64,000 nt of DNA, taken from assembly GCA_964519895.1 (NCBI GenBank), contig CAZFLE010000003.1, positions 1 to 64,000 of the forward strand. The letters are read 5' to 3'. The DNA is from CAYFPX01 sp964519895. GTDB lineage: Bacteria > Myxococcota_A > UBA796 > CAJQPC01. Positions 23,685 through 31,145 of this stretch are shown piece after piece. Under the pieces are notes generated by a model. It saw nothing but the letters and a program-made list of their open reading frames with translations. It did not search any database and was not told where the DNA came from. The position numbers and the translations under genes are program-made. Within the stretch, counting starts at the first letter, position 1. Each line of letters begins with the position of its first letter.

Positions 23685-24989
23685 CTACAGGACTCCTGCT
23701 CGCTTGATCGCCAGGTAGCGGTCTACGAGTGCGGCGGGCAGGGCCGATGGTGCCACGTCTACCGCGGTGATGCCACGACGACGCAGGGCGTCGTGGGCGG
23801 TCTGCCGGGCCTCGAGCAGGGCGTGTGTGGAAGCCACGCGAAGTGCGCCGGCGAGGTCTTGGACCGGCTGATCCAGGACCCGGTCCAGGGCTGTCTCGCG
23901 CAAGCTGGCATGGACCACCAGGTGCCGGCGCTGGAGCAGGGTCACGGCCTGGGTGAGCTCGCCGTCGTCTGCGTCCCCCAGGTTGGACACCACCACGACC
24001 AGTGACCGCCGCCGTTGCCGCGCGGCCAGCCGGCGCGCGCCCTCGACGTAGTCGGTGGGCTGTGTGGTGCTCTGGAGGTCATAGACCTGGTTCAGCAGCG
24101 TGTTCATGGCGTGTCCGCCCTTGAGCGGAGGCAGCCAGCGGTCCTCGCCCGAGAACGTCATCAGACCCACGGCGTCGCCGTAGCGCAGGCCCACGTAGGC
24201 CAGGAGCAGCACTGCGTTGAGGGCGTGATCGAAGTGGGACAGGTCCCCGTCGATGGCCCGCATTCGGCGGCCGCAGTCCAGCAGGACGACCAGCTGCTGG
24301 TTGCGCTCTTCCTGGTATTCCCGTGACACCAGCTCCCTGCGACGACTCACGGCCTTCCAGTCGATCTGGCGCAAGGAGTCGCCCGGGCGGTACTCCCGCA
24401 GCTGGTGGAATTCCAGGCCCTCCCCCCGGCGCCGCTGACGGTGGAGACCCAGCCACGCCGCCCGATCATGGAGCGAGAGCAGGGCGTAGTGGGCCACCCG
24501 CCGAAAGTCCGGGTAGACCTTGAGCTGCTGTGGCTCGCCGACCCGGTGGGTCCCGCGGAGCAGCCCCAGGCGTCCCCGTACCCGGAGCCAGGTGGGCCCG
24601 AAGCGGACCGGCCCCCTGCGGGTGGCGCGCACCTGCCAGTGCAGGCCGAGCCAGCCGTCGGAGGGCACGCGGACGTGCTGGTGCAGGTCTCGGCCCTCGT
24701 GGTGTGGGGGAAGGTCGCCGTGGACCTCGATGTCCAGGTCGCGCCGGCCGCCTGTGCGTAGCTGGGCCTCGACCGGGTGCCAGGTGCCCAGGGACAGGGT
24801 CGCCGGCAAGGCCAGGTGCACCTCAGGCGGGGCCTCTCGCAGCAGCACCAGCACCTCGATCAGCAGACCCACGGCGAGGACCGCACCCCAGGCTCCCCAG
24901 ACCCAGCGGGTCCACGGCACCACCGACGCGGCGACGCCCAGCGCCACCCAGGCCCAGAGGGCCGTCCAGAGCTCGCGGGTGGCCGTCAC
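23685..24989 (-). CDS. DUF58 (BatA/YeaD-type) protein
   Basis: 434 residues. Two N-terminal membrane segments (about 8-50) and a beta-rich region precede the DUF58 hallmark GLEFHQLREYRPGDSLRQIDWKA (from about 191), written here in two parts: GLEFHQLREY at 191-200 and RPGDSLRQIDWKA at 201-213. A von Willebrand A-like fold follows with VVLLDCGRRM in place of DxSxS. DUF58 proteins are partners of MoxR AAA+ ATPases and are thought to act in envelope maturation. It is the last gene of the seven-gene operon; the ATG overlaps the MoxR stop (ATGA). Confidence 0.88.
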   Translation of the reverse strand: MTATRELWTALWAWVALGVAASVVPWTRWVWGAWGAVLAVGLLIEVLVLLREAPPEVHLALPATLSLGTWHPVEAQLRTGGRRDLDIEVHGDLPPHHEGRDLHQHVRVPSDGWLGLHWQVRATRRGPVRFGPTWLRVRGRLGLLRGTHRVGEPQQLKVYPDFRRVAHYALLSLHDRAAWLGLHRQRRRGEGLEFHQLREYRPGDSLRQIDWKAVSRRRELVSREYQEERNQQLVVLLDCGRRMRAIDGDLSHFDHALNAVLLLAYVGLRYGDAVGLMTFSGEDRWLPPLKGGHAMNTLLNQVYDLQSTTQPTDYVEGARRLAARQRRRSLVVVVSNLGDADDGELTQAVTLLQRRHLVVHASLRETALDRVLDQPVQDLAGALRVASTHALLEARQTAHDALRRRGITAVDVAPSALPAALVDRYLAIKRAGVL

Positions 24990-25966
24990 TGCCGCGGCGC
25001 GTCCACGCGGTCCAGGACGGAACCGAGCACGTCGTCGGCGTGCAGGCCTTCCAGCTCGAGCTCCGGGGCCACCAGGATGCGGTGGCGCAAGGCGGGGCGG
25101 GCCAGTCGCTTGATGTCGTCGGGCACCACGAAGTCCCGTCCGTCCATCAGGGCCGCGGCGCGGGCGACCCGGACCAGTGCGATGGCGCCGCGGGGTCCGG
25201 CCCCGACTGTGATGCCCTGCCAGGACCGGGTGGCTCGGACCAGCCGGACCGCGTAGTCCACGACGCGCTCGTCGACGGTGGTCAGGGCCAGGCGGTGCTG
25301 CAGAGCCGTGATGGCGGCCGGGGTCACGACCTGCTCGACCCGGGAGACGTCCAGCTTGTCGCCTGCCCTGCCAGACGTCACGGCCTGGACGATGGCGACC
25401 TCGTCGGCGGCCTGGGGGTAGTCGATGTGGACCTTGAGCAGGAAGCGATCCAGCTGGGCTTCGGGCAGGGGGTAGGTTCCCTCCTGCTCGATGGGGTTCT
25501 GGGTCGCCAGGGTCATGAAGGGGGCGTCCAGGCTGTAGCGCTCGCCCTCGATCGTCACCTGCTGTTCCTGCATGACTTCGAGCAGCGCGGCTTGGGTCTT
25601 GGCGGGTGCGCGGTTGATCTCGTCTGCCAGCAGCAGGTTGGTGAAGACCGGTCCCTTGCGGACACGAAACTCTGCCGTTGCAGAATCCAGGACCGCGTGG
25701 CCGGTCACGTCCGACGGCATGAGGTCCGGGGTGAATTGGATTCGGGCGAAGCGTCCGGCAAAGGTCCGGGCGAGCGCCAGCACGAGCAGCGTCTTGCCCA
25801 GGCCTGGCACGCCCTCGACCAGCACGTGCCCGCTGGCCAGGAAGGCGATCAGGACCTGGTCGAGGGGCTGCTCCTGGCCGACGACGGCCTTCTGCAGCTC
25901 GCTGCGGATGCGGTTGACGGTGGCGGCTGCTTCGTCCAGAGACGGCAGATCGGTCGGCGGGGTCAT
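24986..25966 (-). CDS. MoxR-family AAA+ ATPase
   Basis: 326 residues, full length. Walker A GVPGLGKT at 52-59, Walker B LLADEINRAPAKTQAALLEVM with the MoxR QEQQVTIEG insert, sensor ATQNPIEQEGTYPLPEAQLDRF and a C-terminal lid. MoxR ATPases are chaperone-like and act with DUF58/VWA partners in maturation of enzymes or envelope complexes. A strong ribosome site (AGGAGGAAGAG) precedes the ATG, which overlaps the upstream stop, so this gene may be translated more strongly than its neighbours. Confidence 0.95.
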   Translation of the reverse strand: MTPPTDLPSLDEAAATVNRIRSELQKAVVGQEQPLDQVLIAFLASGHVLVEGVPGLGKTLLVLALARTFAGRFARIQFTPDLMPSDVTGHAVLDSATAEFRVRKGPVFTNLLLADEINRAPAKTQAALLEVMQEQQVTIEGERYSLDAPFMTLATQNPIEQEGTYPLPEAQLDRFLLKVHIDYPQAADEVAIVQAVTSGRAGDKLDVSRVEQVVTPAAITALQHRLALTTVDERVVDYAVRLVRATRSWQGITVGAGPRGAIALVRVARAAALMDGRDFVVPDDIKRLARPALRHRILVAPELELEGLHADDVLGSVLDRVDAPRQ

Positions 25967-27072
25967 CTCTTCCTCCTCAGGCGCTCCAGTTGCTGGATCA
26001 CCTGGGTGAAGGCGGTGGGGTCACGGGGAATCTGGGCCTCGAGGGCCTGGTGCAAGGGGGCCGGGTCGACCCCGAGCTGGGCGGCCAGCGCGGCCGGGTC
26101 CTGGGACCCCTGGCTGCCACGGCTGCGCAGGAAGGCCTGGCGGGTGGCGTCCACCAGGGCTTGGTGGCGTCGGTGGCGCCACAGGAAGTCCCCGACCGCC
26201 TCCACATGGGCCAGGCGGTCTCGGCGGTCCCGGGACGGGGGCGTGCGCCGGGGGCCGAAGCGCTGAGAGGCCGAGGCGATCCAGACCAGGAGCAGTGCGG
26301 CCGCCGCGACGAGCAGGGTCCAGGCCCGGTTCAGGAGCAGGCTCGCCAGGCCGACCACCTGGTCCTGGTACACGATCCGGGCGCCTGCGGGTACACCCGC
26401 CGCGGTCGCCAGGTGCCACAGGGCCGCGGCGTGGTCGTGTTCTCCGATGGTGTCGTTGAACATCCAGGACAGGTCGCCGAACGCGGTGACCCGGCCCTGA
26501 CCCATGCCGATCTGTAGGGCCGAACCGCAGTCATGGTCCAGGCCCCAGGCGGACACCCACAGCGGGTCCAGCACCAGGTCCTCGACGCACCGGGTGCCGT
26601 TGAGCTCGATGTCGTGGCTGGTGCCGTCGGGCAGATCCAGGGTCACGACGGCCTGTTCCGCATGGTCGTGGTAGTTGCGGGTGGAGAGGTCAAAGGCCTC
26701 GGCCAGGGGGTCTGGTGGCGCTTCGAGCTGGCCGGTGAACGGGACCGGGGTCGCCTCGAAGATCAGGTGGCCGCCTTCGGACACCCACCGCACCAGCGCC
26801 TCGCGCTGTCGACGCAGGCGGTCGCGGGTCGGGGTCGCGATGATGAGGACGTGGTCGACGGGCGGCAAGCTGTGCAGGCCGTCCATGCTGGTCGTGGGCA
26901 CCCCCAAGGCGTCCAGCAGCCGCTGGGCCGCGAGGCTCGGTGTGGTCTGGGCCTCGAGGCTGGGGCGGCCGCTGACCACCTCCTCGACCTCTTCGGCGGT
27001 CGTCGCGAGCACGGCGACCAGCACGGCGACCAACCCGATCAGCAGGGCCAGGGTGGCCCGCGACCGCGTCAT
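25963..27072 (-). CDS. DUF4350-containing membrane protein
   Basis: 369 residues. N-terminal membrane helix (ATLALLIGLVAVLVAVLATT), then a glutamine-amidotransferase-like DUF4350 domain (LIIATPTRDRLRRQREALVRW, GGHLIFEA, GRVTAFGDLSWMFND), a second helix (LLVAAAALLLVWIASA) and a cytoplasmic helical tail. The domain normally sits on the periplasmic face and has no known catalysis. The family regularly accompanies MoxR, DUF58 and DUF4129 genes. ATG 27072 overlaps the upstream TGA and fits the signal anchor; a much longer open frame upstream is antisense-like and ignored. Confidence 0.82.
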   Translation of the reverse strand: MTRSRATLALLIGLVAVLVAVLATTAEEVEEVVSGRPSLEAQTTPSLAAQRLLDALGVPTTSMDGLHSLPPVDHVLIIATPTRDRLRRQREALVRWVSEGGHLIFEATPVPFTGQLEAPPDPLAEAFDLSTRNYHDHAEQAVVTLDLPDGTSHDIELNGTRCVEDLVLDPLWVSAWGLDHDCGSALQIGMGQGRVTAFGDLSWMFNDTIGEHDHAAALWHLATAAGVPAGARIVYQDQVVGLASLLLNRAWTLLVAAAALLLVWIASASQRFGPRRTPPSRDRRDRLAHVEAVGDFLWRHRRHQALVDATRQAFLRSRGSQGSQDPAALAAQLGVDPAPLHQALEAQIPRDPTAFTQVIQQLERLRRKR

Positions 27073-28571
27073 GGTGCGACACCCTGGAAGTGCTGGGACC
27101 AGGTCGCGATCAGGGCCCTCACCTGGTCGCCGGCTGGGCGCCTGTGCGCGTAGGCTGTCTGCAGCCAGGCCCGTGTGAGCTCGCTGAAGTAGGCCGCCAG
27201 GGGTCCGCCCGGGGCGCGGCGGACCGCGTCGACGCAGTCGCCCTCGGTCGCGGCACGGGGGATGTCCAGGCCTCGGTGGGTGACCAGGTCCAGCAAGGCA
27301 CCCGCGTAGAGCATGCCCAGGGCCGCCGCGTGTTCGCCGGACTCCCACAGGGCCAGGGCCGCACGGGGAACGTCCGACGGCAGCACATCGGGCAGGGCAT
27401 CGTGCCCTCGGATCAGGTCTGGTAGCGCCGTGGACTCGGCGCTGGCACGGCGCCAGGCCGGGTCCTGGAGGCGACGTCCCAGCCAGACCACCAGCACGGC
27501 GACGCCGATCCCGGCCAGGGCCCACAGGGCCAGTTCGAGCAGGCCGGCCAGCCCCGGACCGGCCAGGCCGCCCCCGTTCAACCCGTCCCCGCAGCTGGGA
27601 CTCCAGTCGTCGTCGCTGGCGCTGAAGAAGTCCTCGAGCCAGGGCCACGACCACCGTGTCCGGGTCTGCTCGGGGCCGAAGTCCTCGTGGGCCAGGACCT
27701 GCTCGATGGTGGTGGCCGGATCCGCGCCCTCCTGGACCGGCTGGGCCTGGACCGACCCACTTCCCAGGGCCAGACACAAGAGCGCCGTCAGTGGTCCCAG
27801 AGTCCGGCTGGGGCGCTCCCGCGACGTCAGGCGTCGAGCCAGGCGCCGGAAGGCGACCTCGATGTCCCAGCCCTCCAGGTGAGTCCGGCGATTGATGTAC
27901 AGCCCGAAGCCACCGGCCACGTAGAGCGGCTCGACGACACCCACGGCGAACAGGTGGCAGGCTGCGACCCAGGCGATGGCCCCATTGGGCTCGCCACCGT
28001 CCAGAGCTCGCTCCAGCAACAGCTCCGGCGACAGGCCCGCAGCTTCGGGCGCCAGCAGCCAGCCCAGGGCCAGGGCGCCGATGAAGAAGCTGGTGGCGAG
28101 CCCCAGGCAGCCAACGGTCAGCCAGCTGGCTGGCGTCTCGACAGTCCGGGCCAGCACGCGGCCCCGGCGGGCCCGCTCGGCCCCCGTGAGGCCCTCGAGC
28201 TGCCAGACGGGAAGGTGCAGGCTCCGGGAGGGCTCCAGCCGGCCCCACAGCAGGGCGGTGGGGTGGAGCCTGGCCAGGGTGGGCAGCGCTCGCACCACGT
28301 CGGTGGGCGAGGGGGTGGCACCGAACAGGGCCCGACTCAGCACGAAGAGCGGCACCCGGTCGAACAGAGCCTTGAGCCACCACAGGACCGCGATCGCCGC
28401 GAGCGGCTCCGATGCCAGCACGAGCCAGACGAGCGCCTGGAGCGGCAGCACCGTCAGGATCCAGGCACCCCACAGGGGCCGCCACCACGTGCGCGCCATG
28501 GTGAAGCCCAGGTCGATGGACTCCCAGTGCCGACGGGGTCGCAGGACTGCGGCGACGCTCTCAGGATCCAC
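27069..28571 (-). CDS. DUF4129-containing membrane protein
   Basis: 500 residues from GTG 28571 (MDPESVAAVLRPRRHWESID), chosen because an upstream ATG would extend far into the preceding gene without homology. Several N-terminal membrane segments (about 25-240) precede a periplasmic stretch (QEGADPATTIEQVLAHEDFG), a further helix (GLLELALWALAGIGVAVLVVW) and a cytoplasmic DUF4129 domain (about 400-500; ALALWESGEHAAALGMLYAGALLDL). DUF4129 is often fused to transglutaminase-like proteins of MoxR operons. It overlaps the SpoIIM gene by 11 bases and the DUF4350 gene by four. Confidence 0.8.
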   Translation of the reverse strand: MDPESVAAVLRPRRHWESIDLGFTMARTWWRPLWGAWILTVLPLQALVWLVLASEPLAAIAVLWWLKALFDRVPLFVLSRALFGATPSPTDVVRALPTLARLHPTALLWGRLEPSRSLHLPVWQLEGLTGAERARRGRVLARTVETPASWLTVGCLGLATSFFIGALALGWLLAPEAAGLSPELLLERALDGGEPNGAIAWVAACHLFAVGVVEPLYVAGGFGLYINRRTHLEGWDIEVAFRRLARRLTSRERPSRTLGPLTALLCLALGSGSVQAQPVQEGADPATTIEQVLAHEDFGPEQTRTRWSWPWLEDFFSASDDDWSPSCGDGLNGGGLAGPGLAGLLELALWALAGIGVAVLVVWLGRRLQDPAWRRASAESTALPDLIRGHDALPDVLPSDVPRAALALWESGEHAAALGMLYAGALLDLVTHRGLDIPRAATEGDCVDAVRRAPGGPLAAYFSELTRAWLQTAYAHRRPAGDQVRALIATWSQHFQGVAP

Positions 28572-29532
28572 GGCCCCGCCCCGCCAGGCCCAGGTACCCC
28601 AGCACTCCGATCCAGAGCAGAGCCCCGACCCCAAACTTGGTCGACGCCGGCATGAACACGGTCGACGACCAGAAGGCTTCGACGAAAGCGGCCAGCAGCA
28701 GCATGGCCGTGAAGCCGTAGATCAGCGGCAGGCAAGCCCGGGCCTCGTCCACCAGGGCCTGGCTCCGGGTCCTGGGGCCCGGACTCAAGAGTGCCAGGCC
28801 CAGGCGCAGCCCGGCGGCGCCCGAGATGACGATGGCCGTGAGCTCGAAGGCGCCGTGCCCGATCACGAAGGACCAGAAGGGCTCGCCGAAGCCCACTTCG
28901 TCCAGGTGGCCGGCGACGGCTCCGAAGAGGACCCCGTTGAACACCAGGAAGAACAGGCTGCCGACCCCAGCCAGCATCCCCCCCGCAAAAGTCCGAAAGG
29001 CCACCCCGATGTTGTTGCGGATGTAGAACCCGAACATCATCAGGTCACTGGCCGAGCCCCGCTCCCGCAGGAAGTGGTCGCTGCCCGGGTCGTACATGGC
29101 CTCGATCTGGGCCACCCGCAGGGGATCCAGGGCGGCGAACACCAGGTCCGGATCGAGACGCACGGCGACGTAGAGCCCCACGAAGGGCACGACGAAGGCA
29201 CAGGTCGCCCCCAGCAGCGGTCGCCAGCTCTGCCGGAGGCAGCGGGGAAAGGCCAACAGCAGGGTCTCGCTCCAGTCGACCCGGGCCTGGGTGCCCTCGC
29301 GGTAGAGCAGATCGTGGCCGCCCAAGGCGAGCGTGTTGAGCCGCGTCACCAGGTCCGAGCTGTACCGCCGGTGCCGCGCCAGAGCCAGGTGCTGGCAGAC
29401 CCGGCGATAGGTCGACGGCAGCTCGCGCAGGTCGTGGTCCCGCGAGACATCGGGCTGTTGGACAGAGGCCAGCATGTGCTCGAGGGCCTGCCAGTCCGCC
29501 TCGTGGCGTGCCTCGAAGCCAGCCTGGGACAC
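28561..29532 (-). CDS. SpoIIM/DUF95-family membrane protein
   Basis: 323 residues from GTG 29532. A cytoplasmic helical N-terminus (about 1-100) is followed by the DUF95 membrane domain, with typical GFYIRNNIGVAFRTFAGGMLAGVG, FNGVLFGAVAGHL and FWSFVIGHGAFELTAIVISGAAG written across adjacent helices. In sporulating bacteria SpoIIM takes part in peptidoglycan remodelling during engulfment. In non-sporulators this family pairs with RDD and MoxR genes and its role is unknown. Three bases separate it from the upstream RDD gene. Confidence 0.88.
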   Translation of the reverse strand: MSQAGFEARHEADWQALEHMLASVQQPDVSRDHDLRELPSTYRRVCQHLALARHRRYSSDLVTRLNTLALGGHDLLYREGTQARVDWSETLLLAFPRCLRQSWRPLLGATCAFVVPFVGLYVAVRLDPDLVFAALDPLRVAQIEAMYDPGSDHFLRERGSASDLMMFGFYIRNNIGVAFRTFAGGMLAGVGSLFFLVFNGVLFGAVAGHLDEVGFGEPFWSFVIGHGAFELTAIVISGAAGLRLGLALLSPGPRTRSQALVDEARACLPLIYGFTAMLLLAAFVEAFWSSTVFMPASTKFGVGALLWIGVLGYLGLAGRGRGS

Positions 29533-29535
29533 GGT

Positions 29536-30234
29536 TCAGCGCCGCCCCAACAGCCACGAGGCGTGGCCCAGCAGGCGGCGCACGCCAGTGGCGCCCGAGT
29601 CCCGGGTCAGGGGGCCCAGGATGTCCGCCAGCTCGGCGGCGCGGTCGTCGGTCCACGTGGCCCTGCGCCGGGCAAAGTCGATCAGCGCCCGCTGCTCTTC
29701 GACGCCGAGTGCCTGGGTCAGCGGGGTGGCTTGGGACAGCGGAGGCTCGGCAGCGGGCAAGGGTGGCTCCCGGTAGACCACCAGCGTGCCGGCGGCCATG
29801 TCGCCCAGTCGCTTGAAGTCCTTGTGAACCAACATGGTCGCCAGACCAAAGGCGTAGGCCGCTGGGAGGAAGTCGGCGAAGCGGAGCAGGTTTCGGATGA
29901 CGCTGGCGGCCAGCCCCACAGGGGTGCCGTTGTCGTGAACGACCGCGATGCCCATGGCTCGCTTGCCCGGGGTCTGGCCCGCCCAGAGCAGCTCGAACAG
30001 CACCGGGTAGAACCACTCGGTCACAAAGACCAGGATGGACAACAGCCCGGCCCCGGCCTGGCCCAGGATCCCGAGCACGGTCGCCGCCGCCGTGTAGATG
30101 GCGAACCGAACGCCCACGTCGATGGTCCAGGCCAGCGATCGCACCAGGGGACCCGCCACACGGATGTCGAGTGCCACGCCCTCGGGGGTCTCGAACCTAC
30201 GGACCGTGTCGATCAGGACTGTGCCCGAGCTCAC
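29536..30234 (-). CDS. RDD-family membrane protein
   Basis: 232 residues. The RDD domain (about 20-160) shows RSLAWTIDVGVRFAIYT, WAGQTPGKRAMGIAVV and LGDMAAGTLVVYREP, with about three membrane helices; RDD proteins are proposed ion or small-solute transporters or membrane chaperones. A soluble tail (about 165-232) is helical. GTG 30234 overlaps the stop of the PP-loop gene as GTGA, showing that the PP-loop gene belongs to the same operon. Confidence 0.87.
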   Translation of the reverse strand: MSSGTVLIDTVRRFETPEGVALDIRVAGPLVRSLAWTIDVGVRFAIYTAAATVLGILGQAGAGLLSILVFVTEWFYPVLFELLWAGQTPGKRAMGIAVVHDNGTPVGLAASVIRNLLRFADFLPAAYAFGLATMLVHKDFKRLGDMAAGTLVVYREPPLPAAEPPLSQATPLTQALGVEEQRALIDFARRRATWTDDRAAELADILGPLTRDSGATGVRRLLGHASWLLGRR

Positions 30235-31064
30235 CCGGCGACCTGGGCTGCGCGGACGGCGGCCATCTCGGCTTCTTCCTCGTGGAACACAGCCAGGTTT
30301 CGCGCGATCAATTCGTCTGGATCGTGACCGCGGTCAGCCAGGTTGCGGCGGATGATGCGATCCATGATCTCGAACTTCTCGTCCAAGAAGGCGGCCACCC
30401 GGTCCGGGGGGTAGGTCGTGTGGAAGTCGAAGACGATGTCCAGGCTGTGCTGGAACCCGATGAGGCAGATCGGCTGGTAGCCCTGGTGGGACCGCCGGGC
30501 GCCCCAGCCCGGGTCGATCCCCTGCTCCCGCAGCAGCTGCCGCTCCTCGGGCTTGCCGATACCCAGATCGAGCAAGGGCGCGTTGTAGCGCACGCCGTAG
30601 CGCGCGTAGAACTCACAGTTCTTGTCTCGGGTGACCGGCATCGACATCACGGCGTACTCGCCCCCGACGCTGGAACAGATGAAGGTGTTCGTGATGTTGC
30701 GCTCGAGGTTGTACAGGATGGTGTGGGTGGCCATGGACTCCTGACAGCCCAGGCACGCGACCCAGTGGCCCTTGTACTTGAAGGCGTCCTTGAGGAAGCG
30801 CCGGGCGCCGAGCTCGTCCCACACGTCGGTCAGGTCCACCAGGTGGTGTTCGACCCGCATCCCGAGCACGCGCTGGAGTTCGGGCGTGTGCCGCCGCGAC
30901 CACTCGTTGAACAGGGTGCCGTAGCCATGCTTGAAGGTCAGGAGGTGGATGCCCCCACGGGTCTGACCGCCCACCAGGATGGGCACGGCACAAGAGTCCA
31001 GACCTCCCGAATAGAGCACCGAGAAGTCCCGGACGCAGGCGTACTCGTCGGCGGTCATGGGCAC
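30231..31064 (-). CDS. PP-loop ATPase (ExsB/QueC-like), substrate unknown
   Basis: 277 residues. The PP-loop SGGLDS is at residues 19-24 (FSVLYSGGLDSCAVP), typical of N-type ATP pyrophosphatases that adenylate their substrate. A CLGC pair (Cys104, Cys107) and SSVGGEYAVMSMPV follow. QueC makes preQ0 and uses a C-terminal four-Cys zinc site, which I do not see, and no other queuosine gene is nearby, so another amide- or thio-forming reaction is likely. It heads the MoxR/DUF58 operon. GTG 31064 is supported by a -10-like TAGACT six bases upstream; ATG 31058 is the alternative. Confidence 0.8.
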   Translation of the reverse strand: MPMTADEYACVRDFSVLYSGGLDSCAVPILVGGQTRGGIHLLTFKHGYGTLFNEWSRRHTPELQRVLGMRVEHHLVDLTDVWDELGARRFLKDAFKYKGHWVACLGCQESMATHTILYNLERNITNTFICSSVGGEYAVMSMPVTRDKNCEFYARYGVRYNAPLLDLGIGKPEERQLLREQGIDPGWGARRSHQGYQPICLIGFQHSLDIVFDFHTTYPPDRVAAFLDEKFEIMDRIIRRNLADRGHDPDELIARNLAVFHEEEAEMAAVRAAQVAG

Positions 31065-31070
31065 GGGGGC

Positions 31071-31076
31071 AGTCTA
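31071..31076 (-). promoter_or_regulatory. -10-like TAGACT, six bases before GTG 31064
   Basis: TAGACT on the minus strand, then GCCCCC and the GTG start of the PP-loop gene. The geometry repeats that at 7582, 21953 and 38154 and suggests a leaderless transcript for the seven-gene operon. No ribosome binding site is visible here. Confidence 0.45.
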
Positions 31077-31145
31077 CTCCAGGGCTGTCCCGAGCCTCCG
31101 ATGGGGGGATGAGTGGTCGACTTTGTCGGGGGCCAGACGTCCGGT

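Noticed and set aside
30231..31064. QueC (preQ0 synthase)
   Set aside because: The PP-loop fits, but the four-Cys zinc site of QueC is not visible and no queuosine genes are nearby.
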